Positions 1 through 5,163 of a DNA stretch of 5,163 bases are shown piece after piece. The DNA comes from Nanobdellota archaeon (lineage in GTDB: Archaea; Thermoproteota; Nitrososphaeria; Nitrososphaerales; Nitrosopumilaceae): positions 1 through 5,163 of the forward strand of contig JAAUVF010000085.1 of NCBI GenBank assembly GCA_012030815.1, read 5' to 3'. Position 1 is the stretch's first letter, and each line of letters starts with the position of its first letter. Both the position numbers and the translations under genes were made by a program. The notes below the pieces were generated by a model. It made no database searches and was not told the origin of the DNA. It was given only the letters and a program-made list of their open reading frames with translations.

Positions 1-1
1 T

Positions 2-88
2 GATGAAGGTAAATCTCCATCAGAATTTATCTTAAGACCCGAAGTCTCAAAGGTAATCCTGGATTATTCACATCCGTTTGTTGATTAG
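2..88 (+). CDS. C-terminal end of an unidentified protein (5' end outside window)
   Basis: The second forward frame is open from the window edge for 28 codons and stops at TAG 86-88; the other two forward frames are closed early. The visible tail is charged and not hydrophobic, and ends in Ser-His-Pro-Phe-Val-Asp. I do not recognise the family, and 28 codons are too few to assign one. A stop-free run of this length could arise by chance in AT-rich DNA, so the gene is probable rather than certain. Supporting context is that a TATA-like box for the next gene begins right after its stop, as expected at a gene boundary. Confidence 0.45.
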   Translation, partial: DEGKSPSEFILRPEVSKVILDYSHPFVD

Positions 89-89
89 G

Positions 90-96
90 TATTTAT
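90..96 (+). promoter_or_regulatory. TATA-like box upstream of the 222-residue membrane protein
   Basis: The sequence TATTTAT is centred about 27 bases before the GTG at 120. No Shine-Dalgarno-like sequence lies between them. This spacing places transcription start at or very near the start codon, which is the usual arrangement for leaderless archaeal mRNAs. It is a short match in AT-rich DNA, so the call rests mainly on the spacing. Confidence 0.4.
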
Positions 97-119
97 TCAC
101 TAAAAACTAGATTTAGCTT

Positions 120-788
120 GTGAAGTATCTTATTATGTTAATTTTATTTTCTGGATTAATCATATCACCTGTTTTTGCCGAAGAATCAAAGAATCCATCA
201 TTAATTATAGATACAATTGAAATTCCAGCATACGAATTTAATAAAATTCTCAGAGATACAGATATTATTCAAATGGAAAATACACATGGAGTAAGCTGGC
301 AAGTTACACTTGACAACAATCTATTATATGCAAATCCAAATGGAAATGCAGTTTTAAGAATTTATGATAAAGATAATCCTGAAAAATTAGTTGAAATAGG
401 AATGGGTGCAAAACCTAACGAAAAATTTTGGATTGCAGTAAATACTCCTAAAGAGGGATATGTTGTTGTACATAGTAATTTGGAGAGGGGATGGTCATCT
501 TCATCAAAATCAATAATATCATATACAGAAAGAGCCGGACTAACAGTAAACAATGGTGCAAGAATAGTTGTATCCAATCTTGATATTGGAGTTTTTAAAA
601 TCGGTTCTTACTCTGTTTATGGAATGGAGAGTTCCACAGATCCACCGGCAGTAAATTCCGGAAGTATGATTCTTGAATTCATATCAGGTGATCCTGCAAA
701 AAATCCTTTGGCATTATTTCCGTTTTACATAGCTGCAGCTGTTGGTATTTTAGTTGGAGTGCTCTATCTAACAAAGAAGCGTTCATAA
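120..788 (+). CDS. Exported, C-terminally membrane-anchored protein of unknown function
   Basis: This 222-residue protein starts at GTG 120. Residues 1-20 form a signal peptide: Lys2, a hydrophobic core, and a likely cut after Val-Phe-Ala20 before Glu-Glu-Ser. Residues 21-195 are an extracytoplasmic region that looks beta-rich, with alternating hydrophobic residues, a Trp60 strand and a Ser-rich loop at 126-131. Residues about 197-217 form one membrane helix followed by Lys-Lys-Arg-Ser, a stop-transfer signal. The expected topology is outside-facing with a short cytoplasmic tail. I recognise no catalytic motif, no cysteines and no named domain. GTG is preferred over the internal ATG at 135 because it keeps the positively charged N-terminus and matches the TATA spacing. 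The gene is read in the same direction as the surface protein that follows, but a T-rich gap with its own promoter suggests separate transcription. A sensory, S-layer-associated or cupredoxin-like binding role is possible but unsupported. Confidence 0.85.
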   Translation: MKYLIMLILFSGLIISPVFAEESKNPSLIIDTIEIPAYEFNKILRDTDIIQMENTHGVSWQVTLDNNLLYANPNGNAVLRIYDKDNPEKLVEIGMGAKPNEKFWIAVNTPKEGYVVVHSNLERGWSSSSKSIISYTERAGLTVNNGARIVVSNLDIGVFKIGSYSVYGMESSTDPPAVNSGSMILEFISGDPAKNPLALFPFYIAAAVGILVGVLYLTKKRS

Positions 789-822
789 AACAAAAAATCT
801 ACTAATTTACGCATAAAATGTA

Positions 823-836
823 GTAATTTTTATTAC
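823..836 (+). terminator. Possible terminator: small hairpin with T-run
   Basis: An inverted repeat GTAAT/ATTAC (823-827 and 832-836) encloses a loop of four T. Together these give a run of five T (827-831), 35-45 bases after the stop of the membrane protein. Archaeal termination relies mostly on T-runs, so this is a plausible 3' end. The stem is only five base pairs and AT-rich, so it may be chance. Confidence 0.3.
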
Positions 837-881
837 ATACAAAATTTACTATTTTCCATAGATGGGAAATTCGTATTAGAG

Positions 882-889
882 TTATATGT
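882..889 (+). promoter_or_regulatory. TATA-like box upstream of the large surface protein
   Basis: TTATATGT is centred about 25 bases before the ATG at 910, and no Shine-Dalgarno-like motif lies between. This fits a leaderless transcript starting at 910. It independently supports 910, and not the internal ATG at 1113, as the true translation start of the surface protein. The gap 789-909 holds no other gene I can support. Confidence 0.45.
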
Positions 890-909
890 AAAAAATTCAT
901 AATTTATTC

Positions 910-1011
910 ATGTTTGATAGGAAAATTGGATTTGTTTTAACTACACTTTTGCTTATCAGCTCTATGTTTTTCCTTCACTTCAAAATGCTCATGCAGATAA
1001 TACTATTGTAA
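910..1011 (+). other. Signal-peptide reading frame out of frame with its mature protein
   Basis: From ATG 910 this frame reads 33 codons and stops at TAA 1009-1011. Its first 21 residues form a strong signal peptide: Asp-Arg-Lys near the start, then a Leu/Thr/Ile-rich core ending in Ser-Ser-Met-Phe-Phe. After that the frame becomes meaningless, while the adjacent frame continues with Pro-Ser-Leu-Gln-Asn-Ala-His-Ala-Asp. The shift point is the run TTTTTC at 967-972: adding one T, or re-reading base 972, restores one continuous protein. The 33-codon frame should be read as the 5' end of the surface protein gene and not as an independent small gene. Confidence 0.8.
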
Positions 1012-3815
1012 TTAATACCGATACTGTATATAATACCGATCAAGTTATAGAAGATCCTATTATAATTAATTCTGCTTCAAAATTAACAATTGCATTCGGC
1101 ACTACAATAACGATGGATGAAGCTTCCATTACAATTCATCCAGGTTCTCAATTGATAATTGATGGAACACTTTTGTACAATTCACCTGATCATCCTAGTC
1201 AATATTTGTTAAACACTGGAGTGTTAGATTTGAGATGTGGAGTTTTCCCAGCTCCTAGAACTTCGTTTACTTATGTTGATTTTGGTGAAACTGGTATTGT
1301 AATTGATTCTGCATGTCCTGGTGATGTAGATAAAATCATTATAGATGGTAATGATGTTATTATTGGAGCTGGAGAAACTGCAACAATACCAGTAGGTAGA
1401 GATGCAATAATACTTAACAATCTCTATGTAGCAGGACTAATTGATAATTTTGGTTCAGTGTCAAACCAAGGACTAGTTAGTTTAGATTTTGGAACCGTTG
1501 ACAATAAAGGAAGTTGGAATAATGTTTGTGATAATTTTGATACTAGAGGTGTTGTAAATATAGGTGATGGAAGTTTTATTGGTAATACTCCAACACAAAC
1601 TATCTGTGCACTCCCAATAGCAGTTAATGATAATTATTCTGTATCTGAAGATAGTGCACTTATAGTTTCAATACAAAATGGAGTTTTGGCAAATGACAAT
1701 GATCTAGATAGTCCTATACTTACAGTTACTCCAAACACATTACCAAACTCAGGTTTGCTTTCTCTAAACTCTGACGGAAGTTTTACTTATGTACCATTTA
1801 TTGATTTTTCTGGATCTGATACATTTTCATATAAAATTGATGATGGTACAGGTGGATTTGCAACTGGCTTTGTTACAATTGCTGTAACATCTACAAATGA
1901 TCCACCAATTGCTGTAGATGATAATATTACAGTCATGGAAGATTCACTGGTAACAAATATTAAAAATACTGTATTAATCAACGATTCAGATCCTGATGGT
2001 GATGTTCTTACAATAGTTAGTGCAGGAACTACAATTACCCCTGTTGGTATTGTATCTGTTGCCGGCGGTCAATTAACATATAATCCAAATAATCAATTTG
2101 AGACTTTAGCTATAGGAGAAACAAGTACAGATTCATTTGACTATGTAATCTCTGATGGAAATGGAGAATATTCTTCTGCTATTATATCTGTTACAATAAC
2201 CGGTCAAAATGATCGACCTACAACTATGCCAGATACTTACACAATAAATCAAAATAATATTTTATCAATTGCTGCACCTGGTGTGCTAGTTAATGATAGT
2301 GATATTGATGGAGATAACTTGACTGCTAATCTTTTCCAAGCACCACAGTTTGGTAATATTGTATTTAATGTAGATGGTAGCTTTACCTATACACCAAATC
2401 CAAATTTCTTTGGAGAAGATTCCTTTTTGTATAGAGCTTCTGATACACTCTTGTTTGAACAAGGAACTGTCACTATAACAGTAAAAGATGTAACAGCACC
2501 AATCATTACAGTTAATCCATTAGATATCAATATTGGATTGGGTTCACCAGCACCAAATCTCTTATCTGGTGTTTCTACTGATGATAATTCACTTGTAACT
2601 TTTACTGGAAATGTTGATACTAACACAGTAGGAGATTACGTAATTAGCTATAATTCAATTGATGTCAGCGGTAATATTGCAGATACAAAAACTAGAACAT
2701 ATCATGTAGTAGACACAATAGCACCTGATTCGCCAGTCATTGAATCCCCAATTGATGGCTCAACTACAAACTCACCATCACAAACAATAACTGGTAGTGC
2801 AGAACCAGGATCAACTATTGAAGTATTTGTAGACGGTACATCTGTAGGTACAACTACAGCTGACTCTAACGGAGATTGGTCTTTTGGAATTACACTATCT
2901 GAAGGAGCACATCAAATAACTGCAACAGCATCTGATGGAATTAATACATCACTACCAAGTAATCCAATTAATATCACACTGGTAATTTTAGATTCATTAT
3001 TACAACAAAAAATAGCTCTAATTGAACAACTAGAAAATTTGATAAATTCAGCTCAAGACAAAAAAACTAAAGAATATCTCAAAAAAGCAATAGACAATCT
3101 TAGAAAAGGAGCAAATCCAAATCTATATTCTAATGATGAAAACAGCTTTTTAGATAAAAAGAGTGCAGAAAAAGCTCTCAAATATGACACAAAAGGAATA
3201 AAATATCTGATTAAGATTTTCATCACTGGACAAGAATCAGATTCATTCAAGGCGGAATTAGGAGAAATTACAGTTGGAATCTTAAGAATTGACAAACAAT
3301 TAATCATAAACACCAACATAGCTCGTGGTGATAATGATCCTCATCATGACGGTAAACATGATGACAAACATGATGAACATCATAATGACAAACATGATGA
3401 ACAACATGATAACGAACTTGATGAAGATGATCTTAGTAAATACGATGATCATGTGATTGATAATTTCAATACATATAAGATAAAAAATAATGACATAGAT
3501 GAGAAAAACAAGATAAAAATGTCATGGAAAGAGTTCACTGATAAATTAAAGTCTGAAGGAAAATGGAATAAGAAAATAGAGAAGGAAGCAGAGAAGGCAG
3601 CTGAAAAAGCAGCAAAGGAAGCAGAGAAGGCAGCTGAAAAAGCAGCAAAGGAAGCAGAGAAGGCAGCAAAGAAGTCATTTAAAGAAATTATCGATGAATT
3701 AAGAGCAGAAAACCCTGGAAAATCTTTGACTAAAATACTAATCAAACTTAAAGCAGAAAACCCTGGAAAATCTTTGGAAGAAATTAAAAATATTCTCATA
3801 GAAAAATATTCTTAA
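910..3815 (+). CDS. Large secreted multidomain surface protein (cadherin-like/Ig-like repeats), frame broken near 967-972
   Basis: The 900-codon frame at 1113-3815 continues upstream without a stop to 921 and has no ATG, GTG or TTG before 1113. The ATG at 910, in the other frame, encodes a signal peptide. A -1 shift at 967-972 joins them into a 968-residue precursor with a cut after Ala-His-Ala at residue 29. Numbering from the Met at 1113: 1-165 is beta-rich, perhaps beta-helical, with Cys 42, 68, 139 and 165. Cadherin-like repeats of tandem-95/VCBS type lie at 168-262, 264-367 and 368-459, with Asn-Asp-x-Asp-x-Asp type sites near 194, 290 and 394 that suggest calcium binding. A DUF5011-like Ig domain covers 460-534 and a Big_6-like Ig domain 535-624. 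A helical region covers 625-735, a His/Asp-rich stretch 739-780, a Lys/Ala/Glu helix 817-856, and two 16-residue repeats about 864-895. There is no C-terminal membrane helix or sorting signal. An adhesin or matrix role is inferred. Domain family names are from memory of their patterns; the secreted repeat architecture is secure. Confidence 0.85.
3361..3403 (+). repeat. 19-base direct repeat in the His/Asp-rich coding segment
   Basis: The sequence ATGACAAACATGATGAACA occurs exactly at 3361-3379 and 3385-3403, an offset of 24 bases or eight codons. It encodes the Asp-Lys-His-Asp-Glu pattern of the His/Asp-rich stretch (3327-3452). Exact identity at the nucleotide level points to recent duplication within the gene. 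Confidence 0.8.
3585..3667 (+). repeat. 33-base tandem repeat encoding an Ala/Lys/Glu helix
   Basis: Two perfect 33-base copies (3585-3617 and 3618-3650) are followed by a partial third copy (3651-3667). Each unit encodes EAEKAAEKAAK, eleven residues, which is three helical turns, so the array makes a long charged helix or coiled coil. The array is in frame and copy-number changes would preserve the frame. Confidence 0.85.
3705..3776 (+). repeat. 24-base direct repeat at a 48-base period (C-terminal AENPGKSL repeat)
   Basis: An exact 24-base sequence encoding AENPGKSL occurs at 3705-3728 and 3753-3776. The protein period is 16 residues: AENPGKSL followed by a short amphipathic helix, once as TKILIKLK and once as EEIKNILI. 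These are the last structured residues before the stop. The motif could be a small helical module for docking at the cell surface; I do not recognise it as a named domain. Confidence 0.8.
3786..3812 (-). terminator. Possible minus-strand terminator of the aconitase X unit
   Basis: On the minus strand the sequence AGAATATTTTT occurs twice (plus-strand 3802-3812 and 3786-3796), giving two T5 runs 16-42 bases beyond the stop of the small subunit. T-runs without a hairpin are typical archaeal termination signals. They fall inside the 3' end of the convergent surface protein gene, where they also encode Ile/Glu/Lys-rich codons, so the match may be coincidental. Confidence 0.3.
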
Positions 3816-3820
3816 TGATC

Positions 3821-3830
3821 TATTTTTTTA
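3821..3830 (+). terminator. T-run terminator of the surface protein gene
   Basis: A run of seven T (3823-3829) begins 8 bases after the TAA of the surface protein. This is a typical archaeal intrinsic termination signal. It overlaps the stop codon of the convergent small subunit (3828-3830), so the two transcripts have at most 12 bases of intergenic DNA. Confidence 0.45.
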
Positions 3831-4214
3831 TCTAAATGAAATAGGATTTTTAGATTCTGTATCTAAAGAAATTCTTTGCCTATTATGAAATGATGAGAAT
3901 TCTTCATCAGAGACTATTACAAGAGGAATGTTTGATAATGCACAACCACTTGCAACTGTTAGATCAGCTTTCTGACAAATCATTGCAATTGGTGCAGAAT
4001 TATTTGATTTAATAGAATAAATTGTATAAGCGCCTACACTACTACCTACTCCGGATGGAAAAACAAGAATAGAATCCTTAATTGATTTATTGAATAATTC
4101 ATGATTTTTATCGCTTATGACTCCGGTATTTTTGTCTACTGTACCTAAAAAATTAATTGGCATATTTGTTTTTAATACAACTCCATTTATTTTCCCTTTA
4201 ACAAGAATTTTCAA
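3828..4214 (-). CDS. Phosphomevalonate dehydratase (aconitase X family), small subunit
   Basis: This 128-residue protein matches the aconitase X small-subunit (DUF126) pattern over its whole length. It has an N-terminal Lys-Gly-Lys strand, Pro19-Ile-Asn-Phe-Leu-Gly24 followed by Val-Asp-x-x-Thr-Gly, the central FPSGVGSSVGAYTIY block (52-66), and Ala-Asp-Leu-x-x-Ala-Ser-Gly-Cys-Ala leading to Asn-Ile-Pro (83-97). The Ser-rich Gly-Ser-Ser block is the expected swivelling-domain active-site part. In archaea the large and small subunits together dehydrate (R)-mevalonate 5-phosphate to trans-anhydromevalonate 5-phosphate in the modified mevalonate pathway, in the cytoplasm. The start is TTG 4214, which overlaps the TGA of the large subunit (TTGA), so translational coupling is likely. 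The nearby ATG at 4224 is in another frame and soon closes, and an internal Met18 would cut the conserved first strand. Family assignment is firm; the exact substrate is inferred from archaeal context, since other aconitase X enzymes act on cis-3-hydroxyproline. Confidence 0.88.
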   Translation of the reverse strand: MKILVKGKINGVVLKTNMPINFLGTVDKNTGVISDKNHELFNKSIKDSILVFPSGVGSSVGAYTIYSIKSNNSAPIAMICQKADLTVASGCALSNIPLVIVSDEEFSSFHNRQRISLDTESKNPISFR

Positions 4215-5163
4215 TTTGTTTCATCTTCAATTATTTGTGATAGTGATTTTAGATTTACATCTACGCCATTTGAATTTTTAAGATAAAATGCTCCCTTGAT
4301 ACTATTTGTAGTAACAGCATCTACATCCTTTTTAGTAATTAGAGGTGTTAAACATGTACAACAATCAGAAAGAATTTCGCACCCAGCACGTTCTAATTCA
4401 TTTGTATATCCAATTGTCCCTGCTTGATCTTTTACAGTTCTAGGACAAAAAACCATACATCTTTTTGTAAAAGATCTACCCTTTAGTTTACCAACAAGAT
4501 CAGAGATTTCTTCTAATCCTAATTGAGGACTACCAAGTGTAATCAAATCACCTTTTTCAGATGTGTTTAACTCGTCATGAATATTTTGCATCTCTTTTTC
4601 ATCAAAATCAACTTTTTCACAACCAGCATCTCCATCTCCAAATAGAAATTTGGCGCAAGTTCCAGACGTTCCCATCCCTCCACACATTGCTTTGCATTGT
4701 CTTTTGTCCATATTACCAAGACCTGAAATATTCACAGATGTGTCTCCAACCTTACCAGCAAAAAATCCAAGCATGCCATATGTTAGCTCATTTGGATTTT
4801 TTACTTTCATTCTAATTGTCATATTTGGAGTATCATCTTTTCGTAATGAAGAGTATGGACTTTTTCCAGTAATTGCACTAGCTAGTGCACTAAACGCACT
4901 TTCTTTGTTTGTCTTTAAATTATCATATGAATTTGCATGTATTGCAGCATTACTTTCTGCAAACGCAACTTGTGTTCCTTCTTTTGGTATGTCAAAAATC
5001 TCATATGGAATACATGAAAATGATGGAATAACGCCCATTGTTTCATATGACTTTTTAATTGATAGTTGTTTTGAAATAAAATTTTTCTCTAAATTATAAT
5101 TTTCAACATTATCAATATCAAATCCCATTGGATTCAAAGTTGTTTTTACTTTAACTCTAGCAT
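4211..5163 (-). CDS. Phosphomevalonate dehydratase (aconitase X family), large subunit, N-terminus outside window
   Basis: The frame is open to the window edge; 316 residues are visible, starting at Ala (5161-5159). Family members are usually about 400 residues, so about 80 N-terminal residues are missing. The TTG at 5137 is not a start: upstream codons read Ala-Arg-Val-Lys-Val-Lys-Thr-Thr before Leu-Asn-Pro, a family-like stretch. Motifs (visible numbering) are TTLNPMGFD at 7-15, SCIPY at 49-53, ESNAAIHANSYDNLKTNKES at 69-88 (the AcnX substrate/ANS-x-x-x-x-x-TN block), GTSGTC at 164-169, SDCCTC at 265-270 (matching the family Asp-Thr-Cys region), and TTNSIKGAFY near 284-293. Cys50 and one or more of Cys267, 268 and 270 are candidate Fe-S cluster ligands. 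It pairs with the downstream small subunit, overlapping it by four bases. The predicted role is dehydration of mevalonate 5-phosphate for isoprenoid lipid synthesis. The promoter lies outside the window. The mid-region is unusually rich in cysteine. Confidence 0.88.
   Translation of the reverse strand, partial: ARVKVKTTLNPMGFDIDNVENYNLEKNFISKQLSIKKSYETMGVIPSFSCIPYEIFDIPKEGTQVAFAESNAAIHANSYDNLKTNKESAFSALASAITGKSPYSSLRKDDTPNMTIRMKVKNPNELTYGMLGFFAGKVGDTSVNISGLGNMDKRQCKAMCGGMGTSGTCAKFLFGDGDAGCEKVDFDEKEMQNIHDELNTSEKGDLITLGSPQLGLEEISDLVGKLKGRSFTKRCMVFCPRTVKDQAGTIGYTNELERAGCEILSDCCTCLTPLITKKDVDAVTTNSIKGAFYLKNSNGVDVNLKSLSQIIEDETN

Noticed and set aside
362..577. Minus-strand open frame inside the 222-residue membrane protein gene
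   Set aside because: It is shadowed by a gene with a clear signal peptide and membrane helix, and has no features of its own. The same reasoning excludes the minus-strand frames at 1787-1981, 2387-2626 and 3053-3319.
789..909. Small RNA or small gene in the gap between the two plus-strand surface genes
   Set aside because: The stretch is very AT-rich, with only a five-base-pair hairpin, a T-run and a TATA-like box. No open frame with a plausible start or conserved RNA fold was seen.
1113..1115. ATG 1113 as the true start of the large surface protein
   Set aside because: The frame continues upstream to 921 with protein-like beta-strand sequence and an Ala-His-Ala cleavage region, and the signal peptide begins at 910 in the neighbouring frame. 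Starting at 1113 would cut a domain and lose export.
3585..3667. CRISPR-like array
   Set aside because: The 33-base units are directly adjacent with no spacers, are in frame with the coding sequence and encode a regular helix.
3449..3799. Minus-strand open frame of 116 codons rich in Phe, Ser and Ala
   Set aside because: It is the mirror of the Lys/Ala/Glu repeat region of the surface protein; its repetitive composition follows from the opposite strand.
4561..5099. Plus-strand open frames of 84 and 149 codons opposite the aconitase X large subunit
   Set aside because: They lie antisense to a well-supported conserved gene, overlap each other in different frames and show no recognisable protein features.
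5135..5137. TTG 5137 as the start of the aconitase X large subunit
   Set aside because: The frame is open to the window edge and the upstream residues (Val-Lys-Val-Lys-Thr-Thr) form part of a conserved stretch. The gene is truncated by the window.

Overview
The window looks like chromosomal DNA of an ammonia-oxidising thaumarchaeon (Nitrosopumilus-like), although no single marker gene settles the genus. The reasons are a strongly AT-rich composition, TATA-like boxes about 25-27 bases upstream of start codons with no Shine-Dalgarno sequence (the pattern of leaderless archaeal transcripts), T-rich stretches at gene ends instead of strong hairpins, and a two-gene aconitase X unit of the archaeal phosphomevalonate dehydratase kind.

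Layout. Bases 2-88 carry the last 28 codons of an unidentified plus-strand gene. Bases 120-788 encode a 222-residue exported protein with a signal peptide and one C-terminal membrane helix. Bases 910-3815 hold a large secreted multidomain surface protein: a beta-rich N-terminal part, three cadherin-like (tandem-95/VCBS type) repeats, two further Ig-like domains, a helical segment, a His/Asp-rich stretch, and a Lys/Ala/Glu helix ending in a short 16-residue tandem repeat. Converging on it, on the minus strand, are the small subunit (4214 to 3828) and the large subunit (from the window edge to 4211) of an aconitase X enzyme. These two overlap by four bases (TTGA).

The most notable point is that the large surface protein has its signal peptide in a different reading frame from its mature part. 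The ATG at 910 opens a textbook signal peptide, but the frame must move by -1 at the TTTTTC stretch (967-972) to reach the 900-codon frame. The join then gives an intact signal peptide ending in Ala-His-Ala. The in-frame ATG at 1113 lies inside the beta-rich domain and is unlikely to be the true start. This could be a frameshift mutation, a one-base sequencing error, or recoding.

Functionally, the left two thirds is cell-surface material and the right third is isoprenoid lipid metabolism. The aconitase X pair is expected to dehydrate mevalonate 5-phosphate to trans-anhydromevalonate 5-phosphate in the modified archaeal mevalonate pathway that supplies membrane lipids. Nothing visible links the two halves beyond adjacency: their 3' ends are 12 bases apart. 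No RNA genes, insertion sequences or CRISPR arrays were seen, and no gene-free stretch exceeds 300 bases.
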